This document shows positions 22,520-35,477 of a stretch of 64,000 nucleotides of DNA, piece by piece (positions within the stretch are counted from its first letter, which is position 1; every line of letters begins with the position of its first letter). The notes beneath the pieces were generated by a model that saw only the letters and a program-made list of their open reading frames with translations, did no database searches and had not been told where the DNA came from. The stretch lies in the NCBI GenBank assembly GCA_021397835.1, contig JAJFZO010000882.1:3538501-3602500 (forward strand). Direction: 5' to 3'. The position numbers were made by a program, and so were the translations under genes. This DNA comes from Moringa oleifera (Eukaryota; Streptophyta; Magnoliopsida; Brassicales; Moringaceae).

Positions 22520-23375
22520 TAATTTTTATAATTTAATATATTAATATACATATTAAAAATTATGATAAATATCATTTAAAACTTTGACTTTTACACTATC
22601 TCTCCAAATAGATACCAAGTTTTAAAATGCATCAAAACTAATCTCGATCTTTTAATTTTGTCCAAATTGAACCCTAATTACTAATGTTTAAATCCGTTAA
22701 ATGCTTCATTCCCTTCCCTTCATCAGAGAAGATACAGAACTCTGTTGCTTGAAGAGAAATAAGAGAAAAATAAGAGGAAAAAAAAACGAAATTGTAAATT
22801 GATCGAGATTTTTTTGTTGAAGAATCAAGTGTTAGTGATATATATATTGATTGAAGCAGAATTTATCAAAGGAAAGTGAAAGTTCGTCTTATCATGTTTC
22901 TTCATTTCATTGCGGTGTTAGGGCAAAATTATCGTCTTATCAAACACCAAAAAAAGATAATTCATGTGTAAATATAGTGTGAAGCAGTAAAATAATATAA
23001 ATTTTATTGCAATTTCAATAACCAAACTTTCAGATTTGTTGATATTAAATGACGAATTGAGAGAGAAAAAATAAGATTTAAGTTTCTGAAATGGAAAGAA
23101 AACCAAAATGGGGAGACCATTGAACGTCGTTGTTTAGCTCTATATATTCTACTGGTGTAATTTTTTTTTACCCTTCAATAAATTTATTTTTTCAAATATC
23201 ATTTAATTGATTTAAACGAAATGTTTAATTTGAACAAAATTAAAAAATTGAGGTTGGTTTGGATACATTTTGAAAGTCAGAATCTGTTTGAAGAGATAAT
23301 AAAAACGTCAAAGTTTTAAATGATATTTATCTTAAAAATTATGTTTATTTATTATATATTAAATATAATTTAAGT
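22520..23375. mobile_element. Putative non-autonomous DNA transposon with long terminal inverted repeats
   Basis: The left arm (about 22520-22705) and right arm (about 23194-23372) are diverged reverse complements. The best core is ATAAATATCATTTAAAACTT at 22565-22584, which matches the reverse complement of 23312-23331. Matching continues through the TTTGAC, ATCTCT and AATTTTG words deeper in the arms. The roughly 490-base interior is unrelated to the arms and encodes no recognisable protein; its one 62-codon ORF looks like chance. Long TIRs of 150-200 bases with a non-coding interior suggest a Mutator-like or foldback non-autonomous element. I could not define target-site duplications, so the ends are approximate. 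Confidence 0.65.
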
Positions 23376-25804
23376 TAATAAAAAAATTTATTGACTTAAT
23401 GTTTTATACTTAAAACATGCCTTTTATTTTTTTAACTTTTTAAAAATATAATTACACTATAATTATTTTTTACTAATGCAATTTGTTTTTCGTGAATAAA
23501 ATGATTAATGTATGAATAATTAATAATCCCAAAAATTAATAGCGTATCTCTGAAACAATCTGGACAAATGATGAATGGCCGACGAAAGAGTAGCATTTTC
23601 CATCATGCACTGCAGACGCGGCCAGCTTCAACTTTGCCATGCCTGGCAGTGGTCAGTGGCCATCATCCAATCGAGCAGAGAGCGGGTCAAGTGGGTGGGC
23701 CAGCCGTTCACCGTCCAACCTTTTTATGGCCTTTTGTTAGCCCGGTATTAATCAAACTTTAAGCAACCCATATTATTAATATTAATATTTACGGCCACTA
23801 AAAAAATATTAAATGAAAATATTTTTATTATTTTTGTTTTTTACAACTGCAAAATTTTATTTTTTACAATAAAATATTTCTTTGATAATAGAAATTGAAT
23901 TCATTTTAAATAAATCAATTAATTCACCTAAATAATTAAATTAAATAAGCTGACAATAGTATTAATGTGGATATGAAATTATTATTTAAAAATTTATATT
24001 TTATTTATTTTATAAAATAAAAAACTATAAAAAGTTTGCAGTTGAATTTGATTTGGATATAGATGGAAATTTCCATAATTTTTTTTTAAATTGATAGCTA
24101 ATAAGAGGACAAATGAATCAGTAGTTTAATTGGAAACTAAATATGAGTTTGATTTCAAAAGGTTTGATCAGGTCGCAGGTACACGAACTGAGTGGGAGGG
24201 ACAGGAGTCGGGAGGAGAAGGAGACGCGTGGAATGGCACACGTGTCTGCCACGTCGATAGGGAAGGGGAGAGATGAAAGCGACGTCGTAGACAGGGAAAG
24301 TGGGCCGCCGAGGCGGTCAGATTGGGCGGCTGGCAGAGCTCTGATGATGTCTTCATATTCTGAGAGAGAGAGACTCGGCTTTGTCACCGTTTCCATGTGG
24401 GCTCGATCACGACAGCACCCTGAAATCACCATTGTACCCTTACGTTTTACGAAAAATATTAAATAAAAAAGGAAAAAAATTAAATATCCCGCAGAGCCAC
24501 TGCCCACGAGGAAAACATGGCCTGTTGGGGCTATTACAATGGCGAATACAATGTACTAGAGAGGTATGCTTTCCTATTTTAGGTTCCCATGTAACGAAAC
24601 AGTTTCAGTAACAAAACCAGGTTCTTTGTTTCCGTTTGCTAGACAAACCATGCTAGGCCGTCTTTCCGTTTTAATTATAAAAATACAATGATCCTGCTAT
24701 ATTTTCGTTTTAAATATATAAAAAATATATACATTTAAAAAAATTAAATTAAAGAAATGCAATTTATTTCATTATTTTTTAATTCATGGTTAAGAAATTA
24801 AGAGATTGCTTTGGATTTTGAATTGGCTTTTGGGTATGATTGACAGCAAGCACTAAAAATATCATAAATAGAGTGGAAGGTCGCTTCAACATTAAGCTAA
24901 CTTGATATTTTATTTTATTTTACTTTACTTTTTTCATGGTTATATGAAGCTATACAAATTTGTCTTTTGCCTTTTTACCAGCTTTTCGTGACAACTACCC
25001 TTCCTTTATATTTTCTTTATTTTTTTTCCTTCTAAACTACCTTTTTTTTTTATTGATGAGAATATTATCAAATTTTTAATAAATAATAAAACGTAAAAAT
25101 TGTAAGAGCCACCTCATCAACACCCACATGATTGTCAATTTTTTGATATTAAGACTATTTTTTTAGACAAAAATTATATATTTTGCATGGATTTGATAAC
25201 GGAAATGACCTTATTACCCCATCACAATTATTTGAAAATAACATCTGCAGGACAAGTTTGTACAACTCCTGTGTTAAATGGGGGATAATATAGGAGATTA
25301 ATTTTTACAAAAAATAAATATTTATTTCTGAAATTGTCGGAGATACCGCCACGGTCCCATTAAGGTGAAATAAGCAAGCCACTTCCCTAATTAATATCTC
25401 TCGATAATGACGATTAACACGTAAGAACCACCTAGAACAAGCAAATAAAAAAAAAGGAAAAAAAGAGACTGAAAAGGCATTGTAATTAAGGGAAAGTCAT
25501 GGGGGCTATCACGTAAAATCAAAACAGCAAAAATGTTTGATACGCGTCTCTATGAGGCCCATATTCCATCGCCATTACCGACCTCTCAATCCCTTCAAAT
25601 CCCCAATCCTGCTCTCTCCTCCACCCCAAACCCATCGCCTCTTTCAACCTCCTCCTCCTCTCTTTCCTCTCGAATCTCTCTTTCCCGTCCCAAAAAAGAC
25701 ATAAACTAAATATCTGTATCGATCAGAAATCAAATTTTCTGTTTTCTCTCGTTAGATTTTGATTTGTTTTCTGTCTGCGAACCTCGGTTGTCAGATCCGC
25801 AGAG
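23376..25804. other. Intergenic, SAP gene upstream region
   Basis: Mostly AT-rich, with two GC-richer islands at about 23570-23740 and 24160-24440 (see the ABRE-like cluster). About 25590-25690 is strongly CT-rich and is probably the start of the SAP leader. ORFs of 60-129 codons in the islands show no protein-like features. Confidence 0.5.
24160..24440 (+). promoter_or_regulatory. GC-rich island with ABRE/CE3-like elements
   Basis: Within about 65 bases the island holds GACGCGTGG (24222-24230, CE3-like), ACACGTGTC (24238-24246, G-box/ABRE), GCCACGTCG (24248-24256, ABRE-like) and GCGACGTCG (24279-24287). Clustered ABREs with coupling elements are typical of ABA-responsive control. The next gene, 1.55 kb downstream, is an A20/AN1 stress-associated protein, a family often induced by ABA and drought. 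Linkage between the two is inference. Confidence 0.4.
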
Positions 25805-26347
25805 ATGGCTCAAAGAACCGAGAAGGAGGAGACGGAGTTCAAAGTACCTGAAACTTTGACTCTCTGCGTCAACAATTGCGGTGTCACGGGCAATCCAGCC
25901 ACCAACAACATGTGCCAGAAATGTTTCAACGCCACCACCGCAACCTCCTCTTCAAACACCACGACCACAAACGCTTCAACCGGTGTTGCTGGTGTTGTTG
26001 GTGGTGGTGCGATCTTGAAGTTTTCTTCCGGAGAAAAAACTTCGAGATCTAACCCGTCTCGCTCGCCTGACCGATCCGTTTCGTCTGCGGTTACGACGAT
26101 AAGCAGGACTCTTGCAGCGGATCGGCGAGATAACGAGGCGGCGGAGAGGCGGGTGGTGAACCGGTGTTCTGGTTGCAGGAGGAAGGTCGGGTTGACTGGG
26201 TTCAGGTGTCGGTGCGGGGAGCTGTTCTGTGCAGAGCACCGGTACTCCGATCGCCACGATTGCAGCTACGACTACAAAGCAGCGGGTCGCGAGGCCATCG
26301 CTAGAGAAAACCCGGTGGTCAAAGCAGCCAAGATAGTGAAAGTCTGA
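25805..26347 (+). CDS. SAP5: A20/AN1 zinc-finger stress-associated protein, SAP5-like
   Basis: This intronless gene encodes 180 aa. The A20 zinc finger uses Cys21, Cys25, Cys37 and Cys40, with the plant-typical [19 protein letters not shown] low-complexity linker rich in Ser, Thr and Gly spans residues 42-115. The AN1 finger has Cys121, Cys124, Cys135, Cys137, Cys142, His145, His151 and Cys153, all present. The end ([13 protein letters not shown]) is the conserved SAP tail. Plant SAPs bind ubiquitin through A20, some have E3 activity, and they raise tolerance to drought, salt or cold; Arabidopsis SAP5 is the closest by domain layout and length. The GC-rich coding region contrasts with its AT-rich surroundings. 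The symbol is assigned by similarity and is not confirmed orthology. Confidence 0.93.
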   Translation: MAQRTEKEETEFKVPETLTLCVNNCGVTGNPATNNMCQKCFNATTATSSSNTTTTNASTGVAGVVGGGAILKFSSGEKTSRSNPSRSPDRSVSSAVTTISRTLAADRRDNEAAERRVVNRCSGCRRKVGLTGFRCRCGELFCAEHRYSDRHDCSYDYKAAGREAIARENPVVKAAKIVKV

Positions 26348-29300
26348 TTTATGAATATGAAACGATTTTCTGAAATGAAACTACAGAGATCGAGCTCGAT
26401 CTCTTGCTTCTCTAACGATGATATCTGCAGAGAGTAAAAGACGTTTTAGAGAGAGAAAAAAGAAAAAGAAACGAGCTGGACGTGGAACGAAGAAGATATT
26501 GTCCAAGATCGAAAGTTTTCTCTCTTTGATTGTTCGTGTTCGATCGGTTTAAATTTTTCTCGTTATTTTTTTTTGTTTTTTTTATTGAGAAATGAAAGAT
26601 TATTGTGCCTTGCAATAGTTGTGATGATGATCCGCTTTTCTAAATTAATTCGTCTTTGTGTTTTGTTCGTCTTAGTGAGAGATTAGACATTTGGAATTGT
26701 GTTGAAATGTCAATGGCATTCATTTGTAAATTCGGCCGATTCTCTGGTGGATTCCGGTCATTTCGGCCCTTGCAACTAGAAGATACGGTTGGAAGGTTTC
26801 ATGAAGGCGTGGGCCCACGGATAATGAAATGTGCTGTTGTACTTATCGCGATATTTTACATTTTCAAATGGGTATAGTGGGCAAAATATCGCGACAACTT
26901 TTGACATGATTGGCATTGAGCATAATCCAATGACACGAGGACACGTGTACGGGCGGTATAAAAGAAAGCACCGATTGAGAAAGGCTGGAAAAGTTGAGTT
27001 GGTTGTGAAGGAACGTTTGCGTGAGGTAATTGGTTGCGTTGTTGCTTTGAATAACGTGGTGATCTCCCTCACAGCGGATGGGATCCAACGTCTGTGGTGG
27101 AGAGTTGAATGAATGTGACGCCATTATGGCGCGTGTGTACGTGATATGTAAAAGGAGAGAGAGGACCACAATGAGAGAGAGAGAGAGAGAGAGATTAGAT
27201 GTGGCCATTCAGTGATACGAAAAGCTGTCAGTACGAGTTCAGGAAATTGAAATAAAGCTGTCACTGATACGTCAAAAATACAATTACCAAGACACCCTGT
27301 TTCTTAACATAAATTTTTTAAAATTCGAAATTATAATTTTAAATTTATTAAAAACTAAATAAAGTAATTAATATAATTTTTTAGATATTAAATTATATTA
27401 ATATGTCAAATTAAGTTTTAATGATTTAAAATAATAAATTAAATTTAGATAATTAATTTAATTTAAATTTTATTTGAATCAAATATTTAAAGAATATATA
27501 AAAAATTTATAAAATTTTAAAATTTATTTTATACTATCAACTAAATTTTTATATTCAAAAAATAATAAACTAAATATTATTTTTAAATTATATTTTAGTT
27601 TAAATAGTTATTAAATGTTAAAATTATTTCTGTTGTTAAAATATTTTAAAATAATTTAAATGAATTATTTATTTTATTTTATTTATTTTTAAAATTTAAA
27701 TAATTTTTAAAATTTTTATTTTTTAATATTCATAAAAATTTTAAATTAAAATTTATGATATAAGATTTTTAATTTAAATTTTTTATAATGTTTAAATTAA
27801 AATTCAATGTATCAATTTTTGAAGAGGACTTTATTCTTTAATTGATAAAATATTTGAAAATACATTATATATTTTATTTTAAGTTATCATTTTTAAATAT
27901 TAAAATTTAATTTAAGATATGAATTTGTTTGAGATATTAAATAATTTTTAATTTTTTTATTATTTGATTATCAATAATAAAAAATAATAATATTTTTAAA
28001 ATTTTTTTAATAAAGTAAAAATTTCATAAAATTTTTATATTTAACTTATATTTTTGATCAAATTCTCATATTAAAAAGATGATAATTAAAATTTTAAGTT
28101 ATTAATTTAGTTCAAAGTAAGTTTTAACTCAAATGATTGTAAAAAATCGAAAATATTTTTTTTGTTGAAATGACTTAAAAAATAATTTAAATAAATAATT
28201 TAATTTATTTTAGATTTATTTTTTAAATTTAAATAATTTTTATGTAATTTATAATTTTTATGAAAATTATAAAATTTTAATAATATAAATTTTTTAAAAT
28301 ATATTTTTGTAATAAAAAATTTTATTTTTTTTTTATGATCGTAGTTTAAATATTGTTTATTTTTAAAAAAATTAAAATCAAAATTTATGATATAAAAAAT
28401 TTTAATTCAAATATTTTAAATTTTAATTTTTTAAATAATATTTAATTTAAATTAAATTAATGTTTAATTAATAACATAAAATAAATATTATAACCTTTCC
28501 CTATATATGTTTATTTGATATAGCAATGTGGCAGCGCAAGAGGAGTCAATGAGATGGAAAGATGAGATAGGTGAATATTCATAAACTAATATATTTAAGT
28601 AAAGGACAAAACCATGGATACATGCTTTATAATTTCATACTCCTCGTATGCTAATTATTAGTAAGTAATTATTAGGGGGGCCAATCATAATTGGATCTTT
28701 TTATAATTAAAAGTGGACTATGGATAACCATTTCTTCAAGGATTTGTAAGCTAATAAATTATAACTTATTGAATTTTTTTAATTAAAAACAAAATAAGGG
28801 TCACAGAGGATCATGCCTTAAAATGATTCTTAAATAATTTAAAGATAAATAAATAAATTTCCTCTCAGAAAATTAAGATGCCAAAATGGTTTTATGATTT
28901 TCGGAAAAGTGTTGGTTGATGATACGTTAACTGCAGTATGATTGGTTTTGATGCAAATGGAGAGGCACTGTCATCAAGATTTGGGCCCATAAAATATTCC
29001 TCTTGTTCCAACCTTACAAAAGCCGATGTTAATGTATATTGTGGGTTGGTTGGTTAATTGGTGCCTTTATCTAAATCAATATTTATTACAGTCCATTATT
29101 TACCAAAATCTTTACCAGGTTAACCAGTTTTGGTATGTACTTAATATATGAAATTTTAGGGACTCATATTTAATTTTTTACTTTTGACCTCCCAAAACAT
29201 AAAAGAAAAAAAGAAAAAAATACTTGAGAAAGCGAAGATTATCTAAAAGTAGTCATTAATTAACACTTTGTGAGCACCTCATTTACTTTATAATTAAAAA

Positions 29301-30739
29301 ATTAAAATATTATGACAGGAACAGTGCAATTTGCTTGTATAGAGACTTGCAAGTGGGCCTACTACTTGTCTGCTGAAATATTTATTTGTTTTTATTTTAA
29401 ACATTATCGATTAATTTATTTTTCACTAGACAGCTATAATTTAATCAACATTTTCCATCTTCATTATGTTAATTTTCAGGTAAATAAAGAGTAATGGTCA
29501 GCCAATGACCACGAAGTACAATTTTTTTTTTTTTTGGGATCATTAATTGTCTCAAATCTTACAACCAGTGAATAAAATATCCACATGAACAATTTATTTT
29601 TGAGTAATCATGAAATCATACAACAAAATAATATTCCATGCTAATAATTATTCAGTAATATCATACAATAACTTAAATCCTAAACTTACAAAATATAGCC
29701 TTGTCCAAAAATACTCATAATTATTCAAATTTTAGCTGAACTAACGTTAACATACCCAAAAATACCAATTATTATAATATCTCAATCACCAAGTTTTCTC
29801 GAGTCAAAAGATCAGATTACTCGACACAAAATTTAGCAGCTGTGGACTGGAAAATTTTCAGAATCAGGAAAACCCAGTGTTGCTTCCAGTTTTGTTTTGC
29901 TCATTCACATTTTTTGACCAAATTCGCAGCCTAAACCATAACCTCTTTTTATCTTTTCAGCTCTACCAAGTTGTCCGTTTCACGACAAACAAAAAGAACT
30001 TGGTAGGCCAATTAAAAAAATGTAGTAAGTTGAAAAGGTAGAACACAATACCATAACACAATAATTGGGAAAAGAAAATAAAATAAACAATAAAGTCAGA
30101 AAAAGATTATCTATCAAGATGGGCACACAACGCCAACACAGCAATTTGTTATGCCAAAGAAAAAGAAAAGCTGTCGAGATACCGAAAGTGTCATGGGTTT
30201 GTTTCCTCACTAATAGACATAAATAAGTGATAGTTTGATTAAATAAGAGCATAAGGGGAAAGGAAAGAGAACTTCACCAATTCAATAAGTCAAGTTTGGG
30301 AAATACTCCTAATTTCCATACCTCCCCTGTGATTCCAGAGGAGAATCACATGGGCATATGGGTGTCCCAAGAAATCAGATCATACCTATTTGGGTATTCC
30401 CTTGTAAGCAGCGATTTGATTGCAAATGGCATCTATTGTTCCTTTTGCATGACAACTATAACTCTGCTATGCACAGCTTGTCCATTAAGATCTCAAATAG
30501 ATAACAGTTAGATTTCATAGAGGGTTGAAAGAAGAGCACAGTGAGATAAGTATTTTAACCAGTTGAGTACATGGATGATGATATTCAACAGAAGAAAAGT
30601 AGCTAAGCTTAAAATTCGTCAAGAATCCTATTCCAGACGGGCAAGTTTTCTAAGATTGAAGTGGGGTGAACAGGAAAGAAGAGCATACAGGATTCAAAAG
30701 CAAAAGATTCCAAAGTAAAAACAGGTCTATAAGATACAT
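26348..30739. other. Intergenic, SAP 3' flank and AT-rich DNA
   Basis: About 26348-26640 is the SAP 3' UTR. About 26650-27200 is of normal composition and carries a promoter-like cluster and a (GA)n run at 27173-27194. About 27300-28480 is extremely AT-rich and repeat-like; near-identical words at about 27745 and 28378 (AAATTTATGATATAA) lie in direct orientation. About 28500-30739 has only short ORFs, with a T run at about 29520-29536. The right end serves as the 3' region of LSM7. Confidence 0.5.
26811..26964 (+). promoter_or_regulatory. Orphan promoter-like cluster
   Basis: In plus orientation CCAAT (26927-26931), CACGTG (26942-26947) and TATAAAAG (26957-26964) follow each other within 40 bases, with a TGGGCCCA palindrome further upstream (about 26813-26820) and two TATCGCGA-type words between. 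This is the layout of a core promoter, but no convincing gene follows on the plus strand: the first ATG after it (27078) opens only about 57 codons running through a GA repeat. Confidence 0.35.
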
Positions 30740-33399
30740 CTAGGCCCCATCTGGTTGAATGAAAGGGTTGGCAATCTCCTCGGTACCATCAGTTGGTGAC
30801 ACGAGCATAACAGCTGTTCCTCGGCAAACCTGCAGCGTAGTAACACGGTAAAAAATTGTCTACAAAGAAGGGGAAAATTATTGATTTTCACCAGCTCGTT
30901 ATCCTCACATTTATTTCAGGGGAAATAAAAGTTCTAATATGATTATTTAATTCCAGTTCTACATCTACCTTCATGACACCAGGCTGAATCACACAGCCAC
31001 TGGCTTAAGCTGTCTTTCAATACAAAACACAAATACTATTATTTATTTAAATTCAACAATCATTTGAACAAATTAAGCATTGTCCGAAACTCAGAAATGC
31101 ATAGTGGTAGAGATAATGGTTTGCGCCATTAGTGACAACTCTTTTTTTTTTTTTTTTTTTTAAATCAGAAAAACCATCAGTAATAATTCTGAGACAAAAT
31201 CAAAATCCTAACAATATATAAATCATAACTACGGCAGAAAGAATTACATAGATCTTATCATTTTGCAGGGTTTGATTTTCATGCTACTTTTACATATTCT
31301 AAAATTTCATGTTGAAAGGAGAAGAGTTAAGAACCCAAAAGAGGTGCCAGGATTTTTAGAAACATATGGTCCAAATTTATTCAAACAAAAATATTTGGCA
31401 TCACAGTAATTTAGAGCTCCACACCAATTTTGAGGTTCAAATTGAAGTTGGTCTCTTATCAAGAATGGACAAGTAAATATTTGCACAAATTATTATTGTT
31501 ATTATTATTTTTATAATGAAAAGGATGAACATACTATTAGTCCAAGACGCCTGGTCTGATCAGTGGTCTTCAATGGATCATCAGAATCTGCAGAATGACG
31601 CAAAAATATTCAAATTATTTTCTCCTACCATCTAACAGAAGTTATACCACAACAAAAATAAGCAGTCATAACCATCCATATCAAATATCTATCACTTGGC
31701 TTATAGATACAAGAGCAGCTAGCTATCATAGTGGGTGAAGATCCCAGGGAAAAGTAAATCAAAACTGTGCTTTAATCTGAATCCAAGTTAAAAAAAGTTC
31801 GAAATGTATGAAGACAGAACCCAAGAAGTAACTAGCAAGTTGCTCTAGGGTATTATCAGCTACAAGGCCCCTCTGCCTGCCTGTAATACTACACTCAGTA
31901 GATTAAGGCTTTCACTTACAAATTCAGGGCATTGTATTTACAATGGGTGTAGACGATAACTACAGATATCATTAACTTCTGTATGCTTATAGAAGGTTCT
32001 CATTGTACATGATGTGGATTATTAGAGTGGCCAAGAAAGGTTTTTAAACCTAATAACAGATCCATTATATTATATCTTGAAAACAGATAGTCCTTTCAGG
32101 TCCTTCTAACACCATCAAGTACACATTTGGCGATACCAACAAATTCAGATCTCTTTTGGCACTTAACAGTCACTTGGTTTAAATTCGGACACGCCTAAAA
32201 GCACATAATACCTCTACAAAGCATAGAGGTGAATGAAGTAACACAAAATTTTAGTCTTTTCACATATCAATATTGGCACAACCACAATGGAACAAGTGCT
32301 TTCAGGAAATAGCTATGGAGGAGAAGCCGCGCCTTATGTGAACTCCTGCATCAAACTTAAAGGAAAAGCTCTAACCATCACATAGAACCCCTAACTAGCT
32401 AATTGTCTAGCCCTTAGGAATCACAAAACATTTCTGTTTGAATTATTAGGTTCATATTATCATAGAAGAAAAAGGTCAATGGTTACACCTGAAATTTTTC
32501 AGTTTCTTACTCTTTCCTTGTTCTCTAATTGAAAATGATCATAGTCTCTCTCTCTCTTTATATAGATATATATATGTGTGTGTGTGTGTGTATTTATGTG
32601 AATATCTTTCTTTTTCTTTGTTTTTGAATGAACGGGTATCTAACCTCTGACCTCTTCCATCTACCCAACTTTTACAGGGAGAGATCAACTACAAGCTTCA
32701 ATCTATGTTAATATGACAAAGTTGCTATAGAAATTCCCAGAAATCTAATATTATGAAGAAAATCATCCAAGGGAAATTTAAGTAAGCTTAATTAATCCAA
32801 TATAAGCACCAAACAGTAATCAGGCTATACATCTAAAAGCACTAAACTATAAATATAACCAACAGAGTCAACAGATGTGCAACACCAAACACAGTTATAA
32901 GGTTACTGATCCAGCATGGGCTATGAGTACCTCTCAGAAACTCTATTGCTTCATCCAGGACTAAATTGAGCAATTGATCATACCCTTTTAGAGTTCCTGT
33001 CACTGCAACCAACAAGACAAGGGTCAGAATTAGAAACTCATTCCTGTCAAAATATGGAGACTCAAATTACACACCAAGACTCAATATAAATATCCCTTAA
33101 CATAAAGGGTTTGATTGTCAATATGCAAAGACCAAGATATCATTAAGCTACTGTTATACAATTAAACAGGTAAAAAGAAGGTAAAAGCGGAAGTCACAAT
33201 AGTAGTCACCTTGTCTACCACCGGTAAGCTTCACTTGAACGCCCTTGTCCACAAACTTTGCCAAATCCAAAACCGTCTCTTTCCTTCCTGACTGAAAAAA
33301 TAAGGAGAAAACAAAGAAATGCAAAATTAAACAACCGCACGCAAAATAAAACTCTTTTCCTAATAGAACTCAAACCATGGAGATAAAGAGTGATACCAT
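30740..33399 (-). CDS. LSM7: Sm-like protein LSM7
   Basis: Five coding exons give 99 aa: 33399-33397 (only the ATG), 33291-33210, 33002-32931, 31587-31535 and 30829-30740. Junctions are GT-AG and phases agree. The protein starts MSGRKETVLDLAKFVDKGV and contains the Sm fold: Sm1 around residues 19-47 (KLTGGRQVTGTLKGYDQLLN) and Sm2 around 69-79 (LIVCRGTAVML). LSM7 is a subunit of the LSM1-7 ring, which promotes decapping and decay of cytoplasmic mRNA, and of the LSM2-8 ring, which binds the 3' end of U6 snRNA in the nucleus. Its length equals Arabidopsis LSM7 as I recall it. The gene is divergent from eL31 and shares its upstream region. Confidence 0.95.
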
Positions 33400-33717
33400 T
33401 TCCTCTGAATCTTTTGCAACTTTTGGAGGTGCGTCGCCCAGAAACGATAATAAAAACCTTAAAATACCCCAAAAAAGAACACATTAACAGATGGGATTCA
33501 ACAAATAATAAGAGAAATTAAAGTGAATATATGCAATAAAATTAGCCTAAGTAACAAAATAAGAACTTAGGAGAGAAAGAAAGGGAGCCTACTGTCTGGG
33601 AGACGAAGCAAAGAAGAATGCCCTATACCCTGTATCTTTTCTTTCCCGCTTTGCTGGAGTGAGAATCGCTGAGCAGTGTGTTTTGGTGACGGAGCCTCAT
33701 TCAGCTTGGGCACTAAA

Positions 33718-33776
33718 TGGGCCCAATAAAGGTTTGGGCCCATAAAATACAGGCTCTCTATGAGAGGTTGGGCCCA
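33718..33776. promoter_or_regulatory. Three TGGGCCCA palindromes (site II), shared LSM7/eL31 promoter
   Basis: TGGGCCCA occurs at 33718-33725, 33735-33742 and 33769-33776. Each contains TGGGCC on both strands, the site II core bound by TCP factors in ribosomal-protein and cell-growth genes. The cluster lies between divergent start codons 578 bases apart (LSM7 at 33399, eL31 at 33978), so it can serve both. The functional claim is from the known behaviour of the motif. Confidence 0.65.
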
Positions 33777-33910
33777 ATTTGTAAATAAAGCGATGTTGAA
33801 ATGACAAAGATGACCTCAGAACACGAGGGCAACAACGTAGTTCTGGTTGAAATCCAAGGGTATATCCCTAAAGGGCACCCGTTACGTGTATATATGAGTT
33901 TGGGAAAGGC

Positions 33911-33918
33911 TAGGGTTT
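33911..33918 (+). promoter_or_regulatory. Telo-box near eL31 start
   Basis: TAGGGTTT, the reverse complement of AAACCCTA, lies about 60 bases before the eL31 ATG. Telo-boxes are usual partners of site II elements in plant translation genes and often sit around the transcription start. Confidence 0.6.
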
Positions 33919-33938
33919 TGTTTAGCAGCCGCAGGTGA

Positions 33939-35477
<1,539 letters not shown>

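Noticed and set aside
24118..24507. 129- and 107-codon ORFs on both strands of the GC island
   Set aside because: Open frames on both strands are expected in a GC-rich patch of this size. Neither shows a motif, and the ABRE-like cluster explains the composition better.
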